Assembly: GCF_051622035.1 (NCBI RefSeq)
Contig: NC_135366.1
Location: 3,317,001-3,381,000, forward strand
From: Arctopsyche grandis
Taxonomy: Eukaryota; Arthropoda; Insecta; Trichoptera; Hydropsychidae
Direction: 5' to 3'
Length of the DNA: 64,000 bases
Positions 1-11,190 of the stretch are shown piece by piece. Position 1 is the first letter of the stretch. Each line of letters opens with the position of its first letter. A model generated the notes under the pieces. That model did no database searches and had not been told where the DNA came from. It saw only the letters and a program-made list of their open reading frames with translations. The translations under genes and the position numbers were made by a program.

Positions 1-1917
1 ACGATACACCAAGAGAAAGACAATAAAAACACAAATAAGAGAAAATCGGTAAAAATTCAAAAGCGGCCTCTGACAAATCTCATTAAGCCAAACGAAATTA
101 TCAAATCGTCCGAGTACGAAGATGAATCGCTTCTAAACCAAAAGGGGTCATTTGAAGAGAATCAAAACGGCGAAAAGATATACAGTTCAGTAATTAAAGA
201 AGATCATACATTAGTTCAGCAGAAGAAAGCCTTCGACACGAGCAAAAATGAAGTTAAGAATGAAGGTATAGTAAAAACTGAGTATCTGAAAGAAGTCTTT
301 ATTGTAGTGTATTTAAAACTTTTATTAATACAATATTTTATTTATATAGAATTTGAAACTGATGTGACGGCAGATGTTGCCGTAGCAGCTCATCAGCTTT
401 TATCAGCACCTTTGCCGACTATACCTTCGTACGCATCAGGGGGTGAAAGCGACACCGTTCATTCTGTGGATTATCAATTCACAAGAGCATACTTGTTAGC
501 ATCTTCCGTATCTCCGATCATCAATTCCAACGGTAGCTAATTCTCACAATTGCACCATTTCAAATTGCACACATCCCTGGCTACCATTTCAAAATTAAAA
601 TATCATTTCAGATTATGTGTCTCCATCTACTAGACCGAGCAGATTAAAGTATACTCCTTCGGGAGTAAAGTCGCGTAGGATATCGACAACAGTTTCACCA
701 CAAATTACACATTTGCCGATAGTGAGACGGAAACCTCAGCATCACCACACGGAAGAATTTGCAAAGATAAATCCAGTCACAAAACATTACAGGACTGTTG
801 TCGATTATGAATACTATGATGATGATGATATTAGAGTTATTGGAAGAACACCAAATCAGGAAAAAGTCGTGATTCACAACTCAGGTGTGTAATATTATAT
901 AATACCATAGATACGCCCTGACGCTCTAAGCCAATCAACCTGTGCTCATGCACACTCTCTCTCAGTAGCTAGTTAGCTTCTAAGTAGGAAAGTCGATTGA
1001 TATTTTTCGAAAATGCCAACGTGTTCAGTGAAATTGTGTTACAATTACTCAAGAAAACATAAAAAGGCGGATGGCATCACATATCATAAGTAAGAATTAA
1101 TATATAATGTCTTCAATTATAGTAGTATTTTAACATATAATGAAATATCGGCGCGATGTATGTAGTGTTCTATGAGTGGACGGAACAGCGGTCAACAACC
1201 TCTGCCACAGTTGTCACTAAATGCACGCGAATATCTTGTTGGCACTGAAGGAAATTCAGAAATCGACATTAAGTTTAAAACTACAAACAATGAACTAAAT
1301 ATTAAAGTGTCAGCTTTAAAATTGATCCTTGTGGAAGTTACTAATGTTTAAATATTGTAATAGTTAATGATGGTTTTATTATAGTAACATACATTTGTAG
1401 TTTAGTATAGTGTGTATAGCTAAATATTTTTTTCTTAATATGGCTTTATTAGTTTGGTTTACTGTCACGCGGAGTGTCCAATAAAATAAAAATTCAGTGC
1501 ATGTACATATGTACATAAACTGGTTGCTGACCACTGCCGACCGCTGTGTTCCTTTCTTTTTTTTCACCACTTCCCCGCTAGTTAAACCCCCCGCACCCCT
1601 CAGTTAGTGGCGACAAGATCTCCAACGAAATTTGTATGTGATGGCATATCTAGGTTATTCTACATTTATGTATAATACATTTAAATGTTGCGATGATGTA
1701 TTTGGTACATTTTTTGTTGTTGTTTTATTTAGGCGTGATTCAATGTCTCGATCAAGGAAACTTCCCTCATCCGGATTCGTGTAAGAAGTTCATATCCTGC
1801 GCACGAATGGAGAACAGTGAGGTTTACGGATGGGAGTACACTTGTCCGAAAGGTCTCAGCTTCGATCCCGTCGGTGGAATCTGCAATTGGTCTGCAGGAT
1901 TGGGATGTAAAGATTAA
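1..1917 (+). CDS. Secreted chitin-binding protein, C-terminal part (peritrophin-A/CBM14 domain; CPAP1-like), 5' end outside window
   Basis: Exons 1-265, 350-532, 612-884 and 1733-1917 join in frame (302 codons with stop). All three introns are phase 1 with good GT/AG ends. The visible 301 residues begin with a Lys/Glu/Asn-rich low-complexity stretch. A Pro/Ser/Thr-rich linker follows, with basic patches and the acidic run EYYDDDD. The last exon is one chitin-binding type-2 domain with six cysteines in order (CLDQGNFPHPDSC, ISCA, YTCPKGLSF, GGICNW, LGCKD) and the family's conserved FDP. One C-terminal CBM14 after a disordered region is typical of cuticular proteins analogous to peritrophins, which bind chitin in cuticle or tracheal matrix. 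A Met-rich hydrophobic start just upstream of the last exon (1693) is intron sequence, not a signal peptide; the real signal peptide must lie left of the window. The exact family member is not identified. Confidence 0.8.
885..1732 (+). other. Intron of the chitin-binding gene, with transposon debris
   Basis: This 848-bp intron starts GTGTGT after TCAG and ends TTTATTTAG. It carries a THAP-domain start at 1013 (listed separately) and a 59-codon open frame at 1172-1351 that I cannot assign. It is probably the remains of a P-element-like or THAP-containing transposon. Nothing else recognisable is present. Confidence 0.5.
1013..1090 (+). pseudogene. THAP zinc-finger N-terminal exon fragment
   Basis: An ATG at 1013 opens 26 codons reading MPTCSVKLCYNY then a lysine-rich stretch ending GITYHK. 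This matches the start of THAP (C2CH) domains: C-x4-C near the N terminus, then the (Y/F)H(K/R) block. The frame ends at AAGTAAGAAT, which looks like a splice donor, as expected of a first exon. THAP domains occur in P-element transposases and derived cellular proteins. I see no convincing following exon within the intron, so this is probably a relic. Confidence 0.45.
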
Positions 1918-2600
1918 ATAATGATCTGTGAATGTGTGGAGATTTAAAAATCTGCTATGAATGTATGGACGTTTCCACGGCGAGTGTTGATATTTTTACT
2001 AGACGGAACAGTATCAATTATAATTTATTTTATACAAACTATTTTTGTTGATGTATTTTATATGAATCAAAAAAAATAGGTATAGTTTTCAACACTTTTC
2101 CATTGATATATATTTGTTATGTAAATAAAAAAATTTAATATTCCGATTATATGTAGTACTGTATTTGGAATATGTTGTAAATTTTAGTTTAAGGTATGTT
2201 CGCAATAGTTTAAGACTGTTTTGGAAAGTTGAAATGCTAAAGATAGTGATTTACATACAAGAAAACTTGTCCATGGTTTTTGAGACTATGACCTAATTGA
2301 ATAAAAATGATAAATATAATAGATGTGATAAATTAAATATCGAAAGACTTGTCACTTTTACGTAATGGAAGAATTGCGGAGACTGCTCGAAATGGTCAGT
2401 TTTTATTTAGTATTTATTATTGGTACGTTTCGTAGTAAAGTCTGGTCAAGGTTAGTAAGAAAAGTGATATAGGAGAATATAATACAAAAAAGTGCCTTTA
2501 GAATATGTTGTGTATAATAATTATGTATTAATTAATAATGTATTTTATATAAAAAATAAAAATATATACAAATAGTCGTACAATTACTATTATTATTAAG
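1918..2600. other. Convergent 3' ends of the chitin-binding gene (+) and RCL1 (-)
   Basis: This A+T-rich interval separates two convergent genes. A canonical AATAAA lies near 2123 on + (about 205 bp after the chitin-binding stop). One on - lies near 2413-2418 (about 190 bp after the RCL1 stop). No open frame or repeat of interest is seen. Confidence 0.5.
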
Positions 2601-5600
2601 TTACATCGCTATTTTGCTTATGTTACTAAAGCCGATGCCTACGCATGTCAGTATGACTTTTTGAGAGCCGGGTAATTTAGTATCGTCTTCGTCGTCATCA
2701 TCAGAGCTTTCATCGTCGCCAGCCCCTTTGGAAGTTTCGAGTTTGAATGTGCAGTTAAAAAATTCTTTCAGGTGTTGTAAAAACGATATCGTATAATCCG
2801 ATAGTGGGCCGATCTGGAAGTCAAAGCAAACGTTTCTCTATATATTTGGGTAATGTTCGATATGTATTTGTAAGTGACGAGATTTACATACTGTACAAGT
2901 GCTGACGTCTTTTGGCCCTAACGCCATCCAAAGTGCGATCAACCATTGAAAAGCGGAGTCTGCAGTTCCGCCACGGTAGATTTCATCTAATAGGCCAAAA
3001 GAGCATTGCTTGCCCAGGTCTTCAGGTACTGAGTTTTCAATTCCGGGACCGGGCACAACAGATGTCTAAAAATAAAAAATAGAGTTGATATAAAAGTCAT
3101 AGTAATTGGCCAGTCTACACCAGAGGTTGGCTAATGTACGTAAATATGTGTTGCGTAATGAAAGGCCAAAGTCGCTTCACAGCATTTATTCACCCTGATC
3201 TACCATGTGACAAGTTGCACACCACAGCTTCCCCGATCTATTTATGTATCTATTAGCTAAGCACGCAAAGGTCTACCGTGGTGAGTCCATTGTTTATTCA
3301 CACACTCGCCGGGCTGGGTTCAGGATCCAAATGAAAGTCCAAAGTCGCTTCACAGCATTTATTCAACGATTCAAGAGGTCCACACGAAAGCACCGCTCAC
3401 CCTGATCTACCGTATGTGCTTCCTTATAAAGGACAAGTTGCACACCACAGCTTCCCCGATCTATTTATGTATCTATTATCTAAGCACGCAAAGGTCTACC
3501 GTGGTGAGTTCATTGTTTATTCACACACTCGCCGGGCTGGGTTCAGGATCCAAATGAAAGGCCAAAGTCGACTCACAGCATTATTCAACAATTCAAGAGG
3601 TCCACACGGAACCACCGCTCCCTCCAGAATAATCTAATCTGCCGTGTGTACCTCCTTATAAAGGACAAGTTCCATTAATGTGTCTATTGTCTAGGCCAGT
3701 GGTTCTCAGGCGAAATTTTACCGTGGCCGCACAGGTGATAATAGTGGTCCCATGGAAATGTCTGGTGGCCGCACCAAATTTAATCAAATAAATTAAAGTT
3801 ACAAAAAAAGTGGATCAATTTATTCATAAAATAAAATAAATTTTAACATTTTCGTATCTATTTATTTAATAATAATGCAAATGGAAATTGCTCAATACTC
3901 CTTTCTTCCAATGCAAGCCGCATTGCTGCTTCTAAGTTTCCGTCTGTCAACTGGTTTCTAAATTTGTTTTTAATAAAGTGCATTGCACTGAATGATCTTT
4001 CGCAATGTACGATAGTGGGAAAAATAGACAATATTAATAAAGCAATTGTTGCCAAATCTTTATATTGGTTTGTTTCATTGTCAACGTATATTTCCAACCA
4101 AAATTTTTTAACCGAAATATTATTAAAATGGTTATTAACCCTTTGGCTGCTACGAGGTTTTTTAATGTCCAAGCGAAAAATGCTAACATTTGTAATTATT
4201 TTGAAAAAAAAAAATATAATATTTTTTTTACATACTTACTTCGCCGAACGCTCGTAATTTTTATAATACTTTATATACATTTTTAAGAAGCAGTTGTGGA
4301 CTCGTGCTCTCTCTTTCTGTCTTGCTTTTACATGCGTGCGTGCGAAAGAGATACCTACATATATACACTAAATAAGTTTTGACGATTGTTTTCCGACGCT
4401 TTATTTTTTTCAATAATCTATTTTTAGACATCGATGTATCCTTTCAACATGCGATATATTCGAAACAGGTAGCGGTCTTTCTCTCTGTCTTTCTTGGTTT
4501 TAATTGTGTACGTGTGAGCGAGACACACAAGGATGCGAAGTTTCTAATAATCAAATAATGTTTCAACATGTATCATAAACATTTTGTATGCATTTCAGTT
4601 GCATTTGATTGATTGCACGAATTCGTGACGTCTCGTGACCTATATAATTGAAAGCGGGTTTCTATTGTTTTTTGTTACTATTCCATTTATTTTAACTCTG
4701 CAAAATGATAACGGACAGTGAAAGTGACGAAAGCGAAATAACAGCTCCTCGCCGAGGAACTCGACAAATCAGCAGCTCTACTGATTCTGAAAATGAATTT
4801 GTCGACAATAATCAATTCCCAAGTAATAACTCCTTATATGACAACGAACCCGAAATTGACATTGATTATGAACCCGAAATTGACTCTGATGATGAACCCG
4901 AAATTGAAGAAGCATTTACCGAAGTATTTTTGGATCAAGATTTATCCGATAATCTTCAACTACCACCATTTGTAGAAATCCCGGGCCCGAAATATCCACC
5001 ACCAACTGATGCGTTGCCAATTTCGTACTTCAATTTATTTTTTACCGAAGAATTATGGCAGATTATTGTTATGGAAAGTAATCGATATGCCCAACAATAT
5101 ATCGATTCTAACACTTTGTCTCTTCATTCAAGAGTGAAAAAATGGCATCCGACAACAGTGGGAGAAATGAAAGCTTTTTTTGCTATAATCATGGAAATGG
5201 GTCTTACTGTAAGACCAAATATATTATCATACTGGTCCACAAATTCTAGATGCATTTCCGTGGTTCGGAAAAATGATGGCAAGGGACAGATTTATACTTT
5301 TGCTAAAATTTTTACATTTTACGAATAATGCAAATTTGTATCCTTCAAATAATCAAGAATATGACCCATGTAGCAAATTTCAGCCTGTAGTCGATCATGC
5401 GAATACTTTATTTCAACATCATTACGTACCCCATCAATATATTTCTATCGATGAATCACTAGTTGGAACGAAAAATCATACACAACTTTTACAATACATG
5501 CCAAATAAAAAACACCATAAATGGGGTATCAAGTTTTGGATGCTCTCTGATTCAGTTTCAAATTATTGTATGGCATTCTTCTGCTATAGGGGAGCAAAAA

Positions 5601-8244
5601 GTGCTGAAGATCGACAAGCCATAAAAAAATTGGGACTTGCGCATGTTGCAGTAAAAAAATTACTCGAAATGTGTGGTTGTATCCGAAAAAGCTACCATCT
5701 AATCACCGACAATTTTTTTACTAGCATTCCTCTGGCGCGATATCTTTTCAAATTCGGAACTTATATAACGGGAACATTAAGAAAGAATAGATTGGGGATC
5801 CCAGTCGAAGTTAAAAGATTAATGCCTGTGAAGACTGCTAAACATTACAGAAGTAATGAAATTTTAATAACGGGGTATCGTGATAAACCATCTCATAGAA
5901 AACCTGTATTATTATTGTCGACATATGAAAAGGCACAAAATACCACAATAAAGAAATCCATCCACGGTCAAGTCCAGACTATAACGAAGCCATCTTCAAT
6001 AATTACTTACAATAAATACATGGGTGGTGTAGACACGTCAGACATGATGAATTGTGTATATATGGATGAGAGAAGGACAGTTAAATATTGGAAAAAAGTC
6101 GTTTTTAGCATCATTTCTAGAATGATTGTAAATTCATATATAATATATAAAAATAATAAAAATGAACCAATTCTGTCAAGATATCTATTCATATCTCAAA
6201 TCATAGAGACCATTGAAAAAAATTGGATGATTGAAAAACAAAATTCATCTTATACACCTGAGATAAATAGTGGTGGAATTAGAAAACTACCTGAGCGCAA
6301 AGAAAAAGTTTGTGTTGTTTGCAGTAGAAAGAATGGTGGTCCCGTTAAAAGATCACGCACTATATGCATTATATGTCAAAAAGGACTTCATGGTAGTTGC
6401 TTATCAGAACATTTAAAATATTGCAAATAATTATTTTTACTAATTTTATTTTACTTATTACTAAATTTTGGGGCAATTTTGTAAGGCTGGTCGTTATTTA
6501 CATTTTTGTGGGCTGGCCACCCCTTAAGGTCATCCCCTACCCAACATCGACAGAGAACTCTGCCTCTATTCTGGATCGAACGTGAAGATGTACATGTCAT
6601 ACTTGTTTTTTAATTGTAATTTAATGTAATTTATTTAAAGTTTTTTATTATTGAGCAAGTAATAAAATAAAGTTTTTGGAATTTATAAACCTGTAGTCAT
6701 TTTATTTTAAAAAATAATTAATTAAAATAAATATAAATACGTATATAAAAAAAATGTTTCGTGCCACTGATGCGCTGTCGGCTCACAGAAAGTATTGAAA
6801 TACGACAATTAATGACGACAACAACGATCGACGTAGCAATCTTCGCCGATTTCAAAACAACGATTTATCGTTGTTGTAGCAGTCAAAGGGTTAAGTCGCT
6901 GGTGGCCGCAGTAAACTCCACTAGTGGCCACATTTGAGAACCACTGGTCTAGGCACTTAAAGGCCTGGCGAGTCTATTGTTTACGCACGCACTCACCTAG
7001 GTTTGTGAGAACTCCAGCCTATCGTTTGTTCGGGAACTTACTGAGTCCCGTTAGCCTAATCCGGTGTCTCTATTGTTTACCCATGAATGCACTTAGACAG
7101 TGGATACTCTCTCATGTTACACATGTATAAACAAAAACGTCACTGTGGGCATTTGAGTAGTTAATCATGAGACCTTATTGCATGCATCATGATAAATACA
7201 TCGATAATATTGTATACAGATAAAAACTCACCAATTCACTACAGTAAAACGTTCCTGCGTTGGTCTCCGCTACTAAACTTATACCATAACCAGGACTTTT
7301 GCCAGCGATAGCTCCTCGGCACTGATCCGTATTGATATAAACATCAGGTAAAAATTTCAACATAACCTAAATAAAAGCAACAAAATTAATAAACAAATAT
7401 TAAATAAGACAGTAGCCTACAATACAAATAATTACCCCTTTTGAAGATTCTACTATTCTATTAGCAATAGCTGGAGATACTCTAAGAGCGTATACTACTC
7501 CTCTAATACGTTTAACAAGACCCCAACTATTCCATTGTAAGGGGCGTAGTAATCTTCTTACAGGACAAGTAAAGTGAACTTCTCCCCCGCCATGAGGAGG
7601 TGCTCCTGGAATATATTTGCATACAAAATATAGAAATAACAAAAAAATATATGCAATACAAACAAGACACGTAAAGAATGAAACATACCTCGTTTATTAA
7701 TCTTCAAAGAGAGTCCATCGTCGACTAAAATGAACTTTAAAAGTATCGGAAAAGCGGCAGCTTTCACTTTATCAACAGATACATCATTTGACGATTGAGT
7801 TATACCACGCAGTGTTACATTAATAGGTTCTTTACAAAAAGGTCCTAAGGCGATCAATGTTTCCAAATAATAGCCTATGCAAATACAAATATAATTAGTA
7901 AAATACGGTTTAAGATGGTTTTAATATAATAAATATGCAATTAGAATACCGATTCCCCGCTGCGTGCAGCATTCATGTGTGAACTGCCCACCGATTAGGA
8001 TTCCGGGATGGTAGTATAGAGATGTCCCAGTTTCGCCCAATTCGACTTTGGTGCCATTGGTGATTTTGTCGAATAGACGTATCAGATTGATTTCGAACTC
8101 TCTCAAGCCGGGCTCGTCGTCTGTGCTTCGAATGTCGATGATTTTAATGGGCTTCCCGCTCAATGTGGAAAGTAATAGTCTTTGGCGTAAGAAATTACAG
8201 CCTCTGTACGTGAAAAGATTGTTTTCTCGCGCTATTGCCGGCAT
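2601..8244 (-). CDS. RCL1: RNA 3'-terminal phosphate cyclase-like protein (RCL1/Rtc1), complete
   Basis: Six coding exons read right to left: 8244-7950, 7874-7689, 7605-7436, 7366-7232, 3065-2892, 2813-2601. Splice phases (1,1,0,0,0) fit and give 390 residues; human RCL1 has about 373. Recognisable blocks: YRGCNFLRQRLLLSTLSGKP, FDKITNGTKVELGETGTSLY, RGIGYY, GAPPHGGGEV, KRIRGVVYALRVSPAIANRI, AGKSPGYGISLVAET, EDLG, LLDEIYRGG and, at the end, CVGIGFSNISK. The 45-codon fourth exon (7366-7232) is easy to miss. RCL1 is the cyclase-fold nucleolar protein that works with Bms1 in 18S rRNA processing at site A2 and has no cyclase activity. The start at 8244 (MPAIARENN) fits the family better than an in-frame ATG 39 bp upstream. 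An insect-specific acidic segment (SSDDDDEDD) lies near the C terminus. Intron 4 (7231-3066) is expanded to 4.2 kb by nested transposons. Confidence 0.92.
3858..4138 (-). pseudogene. hAT transposase C-terminal dimerisation domain fragment
   Basis: About 93 codons read into the stop at 3858. They contain LATIALLILSIFPTIVHCER and SFSAMHFIKNKFRNQL followed by LEAAMRLAL, the conserved hydrophobic block and 'ERSFS...K..RN.L' signature of hAT C-terminal (Dimer_Tnp_hAT) domains. The upstream part is cut by the piggyBac insertion at 4138 and is not found on its far side, so the truncation predates the piggyBac. Confidence 0.75.
4139..6890 (+). mobile_element. Full-length piggyBac-family transposon (2752 bp)
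   Basis: It is flanked on both sides by TTAA (4135-4138, 6891-6894), the piggyBac target site. The terminal inverted repeats begin CCCTTTGGCTGCTAC and end GTAGCAGTCAAAGGG. The transposase frame lies between, on +. The terminal repeats, target sites and almost all coding sequence are preserved, so the insertion is fairly young, but the transposase has a frameshift. Confidence 0.92.
4705..6430 (+). pseudogene. piggyBac transposase (DDE_Tnp_1_7) disrupted by one frameshift
   Basis: Two overlapping frames cover the whole protein: 4705-5328 and 5273-6430. The N-terminal part has an acidic low-complexity region with three NEPEID-like repeats, then the family's LFFTEELWQIIV...N.Y block. The second frame carries the three catalytic aspartates in context: SIDESLVG, HLITDNFFTS and NKYMGGVDTSDMM. 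A C-terminal cysteine-rich zinc-binding domain follows (CVVC, CIIC, HGSC, LKYC). The shift lies around 5240-5265, just before the conserved M.RDRF..LL.FLHF motif, and looks like one base gained or lost. TATA-like and poly(A) signals (AATAAA near 6664) are present. Confidence 0.88.
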
Positions 8245-9168
8245 TTTGTATGTTTTAAGGTACTTATGAATGGTACCATTCACGCGAAATTGACTTGTGT
8301 TGATTAACTTTGAGGTTATGCTGCAACTCTAGTTGACAGTCGAAGGTACACGTGAAGTTTGACAGATCCAGTGCTGCCAGGTGGTATGAATTTAATATAT
8401 AAACAGATGCTTTAACGTGCATGTGTGTAATATTTTTTTTATTGAATTTTAATGCATTTTTCGTTTTATTAATACTCCGTTTAAGAATAAGCCACTTAAT
8501 CTATATACAAAAATTATTTTTATAGTCACCACAATATTGACACTTACCTTCTTTATTTATTTTTTGCAATTCACCTCTCCTCACTGTTATAATAAAGGCA
8601 ACAGGTGGAAATTGCAGAGCAGTATTTTATATATAGCAAAAATCCATCAATCGAAACCTAACCACGCGAAATATCGTACTAACGATAATCGTATCTATAA
8701 AATATTCCGTATTCGCGATTTTTGTGGCCACGATTGTAGTGCGCGCGATCGCAATTTGCGCAATAATCCGTTTACCTCAGATCACATGTAATTTAGCCGG
8801 TATGTACAGATGTTCGTTAAAATTGGCTGATTGTTAGGTATCGCCATGAAAAGTATCGCAAATAAAAAAATAGCAAAATATTGTAATGCTATATGGGGTA
8901 AGTTACAATTATTCTGGGTTGAGACATCACGAATTTGAGTTTTTGTTTGGGATTGATCATTGGATTGGATATTGAGTAGTTTTTACCTCACCCTTGATCC
9001 TATTCGCTATTAACTGTTAATTTACCAAACTTAGATGTCACATTGATATTTGTTTACTTATAGCGATAACATTGATTTGAAAATCTGCCTCAATCAATTT
9101 ATAATCTGAATTAAATATACTTAACAGATTTTGGTTAGCCTATTGTGACGGCCTCAACTAATTCCGTT
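8245..9168. other. Intergenic region upstream of RCL1
   Basis: It contains the RCL1 5' flank (no clear TATA). Around 8620-8800 lies a diverged copy of the dispersed repeat called family D here (the 'CGTACTAACGATAA ... TATTCGCGATTTTTGTGGC' stretch). No gene is recognised. Confidence 0.4.
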
Positions 9169-9624
9169 ATTTATTTATTACTTAGGCCTTACAAGTAAAC
9201 CCCAAGGCCTTACAGGTAAACCCCAATGCGCCTTCCTGGCCAATTACAAATTACAATTACAATGCAGCATTTTTATACAAGTCGTTGAATCACAAGACAC
9301 TGAAAAACTGGCAAATTAACGAGACATGAATGAATTGTACATCAATTTTATTGTACATTAATCAAATAGTGTTGACATAGTAGGTATGAAAGATTTTTAG
9401 CCAATTTTTTTAAACGGGAACCGTTTCAACAATGAAATCAGAGAAAATTGGCAAACTCTGATAGGAAACGATCGACCTGGAGTCACAAATATCCAAGTCT
9501 GACCAGCAGCACTACATATGTATGTACTCAGAAAAATACTTTTAAATCGAGGTCAGCTCATGGGATCGAACCCGGCACCTCTCGACGCTAAGCAGAAGCT
9601 TAACGACCGAGCTATGCTGCTAGC
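9169..9624 (-). mobile_element. tRNA-derived SINE, full-length copy
   Basis: Read on -, it opens with a tRNA-like head. The head has an A-box-like TAGCTCGGTCG and a perfect B box GGGTTCGATCCC, the internal pol III promoter. A body follows (GTCAGACTTGGATATTTGTG, then a stretch like ATCAGAGTTTGCCAATTTTC), and the 3' end is a short (TAAA/AATA)n tail. Two more copies sit at 19520 and 24020. The final segment (GGCCAGGAAGGCGCATTGG...GTAAGGCC) is shared with the 24020 copy. It is not a functional tRNA: there is no foldable acceptor stem. Confidence 0.8.
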
Positions 9625-9627
9625 TAA

Positions 9628-9802
9628 GGGCCGGGCCGCACCGTGCGACTTGCGAGTTACATGGTTGAGGGCGACCAGACCAATGCGTGCAGGTAGATGG
9701 GACATGCCACACCCGTCAACTTGTTTGTCGCACACATTTCCATACATTTTTTCGTGTCGCGCAACTAGTCGGCCGACAAAGTTGCACGGTGCGGCCCGGC
9801 TC
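9628..9802. mobile_element. PIF/Harbinger-type MITE (175 bp)
   Basis: Terminal inverted repeats of about 22 bp start GGGCCGGGCCGCACCGTGCG and end in the near-perfect complement (GCACGGTGCGGCCCGGCTC). Each side has the 3-bp duplication TAA (9625-9627, 9803-9805), as expected for PIF/Harbinger. It is much more G+C rich than its surroundings and sits exactly at the tRNA-head end of the SINE. Confidence 0.75.
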
Positions 9803-9805
9803 TAA

Positions 9806-10334
9806 AGGTAAGATTCCACCAAAATAGTGTGTAGCACATTTTTTTACAAACATTTTGTGCAAAACTACAGCACAACATGTACTAGCTAGTACCGCGTTTA
9901 GCCTCTGTCTCCACCGGCAATGCTGTGTGTAACTTTTGTAAGCGCACAGTGTTGCACAACTTGTGCACGAACATGTTCACTGAGCAAGATTTTCTGCCGA
10001 CAGTTGCTAATATAGCGTGCGCGACGCGTCACGAATTGCGTAGTTATGGAAACAAGAAATTTGTTGTCAAAGGGCGATTCTATTAATATTACATTTCTCT
10101 GCGTAAAAAGCATAATATTAAGTAATCAAAGAAGAGGTTTGAAAATACAAATAAAAAAAACTTACCTGTTCATTTACTTTGTCTTGTGAGTTCATGGTGG
10201 CGTTCGGTTCGTCCCTTCCATGAAAGAAGAGACAGAGGCTAAACGCAATACCAGCTAGTACGTGTTGTGCTGTAGTTTTGCACAAAATGTTTGTAAACAA
10301 ATGTGCTACACACTATTTTGGTGGGATCTTACCT
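9806..10334. mobile_element. PIF/Harbinger-type element with about 100-bp terminal inverted repeats (529 bp)
   Basis: It starts AGGTAAGATTCCACC and ends GGTGGGATCTTACCT. The inverted repeats extend about 100 bp, through CAAAATAGTGTGTAGCACA, to the block GTTTAGCCTCTGTCT. TAA flanks both sides, and the left TAA is shared with the MITE at 9628-9802. On - it carries a short ATG frame (10195 leftwards: NSQDKVNEQ) ending in CAG/GTAAGT. This looks like the first coding exon of a parental element kept with its splice donor. Confidence 0.7.
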
Positions 10335-10337
10335 TAA

Positions 10338-11190
10338 CACTTTCAATGCTGAGCTAGAATCCGTGCTATGCTGATATTTTATAAAATAGCTCTGTCTCAC
10401 AAATGTTTTGACAGTGTGGAAGTCTAGACATTTCTTGGAAGGCGCGTCTACCTGAATCTTGCATAAAGCACGCTATACAGTACCTACATATATTTATTCA
10501 TTATTTTCGCTAGTATCATCTTCTTCATTATTATTAAAATGCAAAGCCCTCTGAATCAAAAAAAATCTATCACGAGACATAAATTGGGAGAATGTGGTGA
10601 GGTTGAATAAATAATGTTTTTTCCAATAATCACTTTGACGATTCAATCGTATGGTCCCCATGTGTAGCAAAAGTCCTAGCCAAATTTCAAATTCGTCGAC
10701 TGTTATATCTTTCCAGCGTGCTATACGGCTATGCTCACAATTCGATCTAGTTAATATTTCTACTGCATATAAATTGCTTTTTTCAATCACGAGATTATAA
10801 AATTCCTGATCTAATAATAAATTTTAAAAATCTATGGGTTCGTTTCCCTGAATAGCAACTTTAATCCCTGGCCTCCCCGTAAAAGGAATCTCCTGACGCT
10901 GCATAGCTGTATTCGACCATGTCCTTGTAGATACGTAAGTCAAGTAGATACGTAATACATCAAGTAGATACGTAAGTCAAGTCGTGAAGTCTCAAACGAC
11001 AGTTGAGCTAAGACTGAATGTACTTTTCATATGATATCCCGTAAAAAAGGAACTTGTGGTTTTTCCCTTATTTAGTTCCCTTAAAAGATAGCGTAAACGT
11101 CCACAATTGCTAAAAGGTATTACATGATGTTTTCCAGGAATCGACTCACCATTATCGTGTAAGCAGGTAAATCGAAAAAAAATTGGCATT
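10338..11190 (-). mobile_element. piggyBac-family remnant (second family), catalytic part deleted
   Basis: The left end is TTAA followed by CACTTTCAATGCTGAGCTAG. The same terminus recurs at 44713, so it is a genuine family end. On -, 10790-10494 encodes 98 residues with WKDITVDEFEIWLGLLLHMG, then YWKKHYLF and MSRDRFFLIQRALHFNNN, the conserved region upstream of the first catalytic aspartate. The frame then stops and the sequence runs straight into the terminus, so the catalytic core has been removed. An upstream open stretch (11189-10992, with HDNGESIPGKHHVIPF) may be more N-terminal coding sequence. The right terminus is not seen. Confidence 0.75.

Larger units (their letters stand above)
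3697..6946 (-). mobile_element. hAT-type DNA transposon, internally deleted, carrying a piggyBac insertion
   Basis: The ends are CAGTGGTTCTCA at 3697 and TGAGAACCACTG at 6946. Both are flanked by the exact 8-bp duplication GTCTAGGC (3689-3696 and 6947-6954), the hallmark of hAT insertion. Without the piggyBac the element is only about 0.5 kb. It keeps just the C-terminal dimerisation part of a transposase on - and lacks the catalytic core, so it is a non-autonomous derivative. Confidence 0.85.
3149..7121 (-). mobile_element. Solo-LTR-like element (LTR family A) with internal tandem duplication, interrupted by a hAT
   Basis: It starts TGTTGCGTA and ends TGTTACA, flanked by TATG and CATG (a 4-bp target duplication with one mismatch). 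Three related units begin near 3161, 3339 and 3559 with the block GCCAAAGTCG(C/A)(T/C)TCACAGC. The last two are about 220 bp apart, so the LTR has been internally duplicated. The same sequence in opposite orientation forms the LTR at 32696. The element is split at 3696 by a hAT insertion and resumes at 6955. No gag or pol sequence is present. Confidence 0.65.

Noticed and set aside
1693-1732. Signal peptide for a single-domain chitin-binding protein
   Set aside because: The hydrophobic stretch is the polypyrimidine part of an intron; the AG at 1731-1732 joins in phase with three upstream exons.
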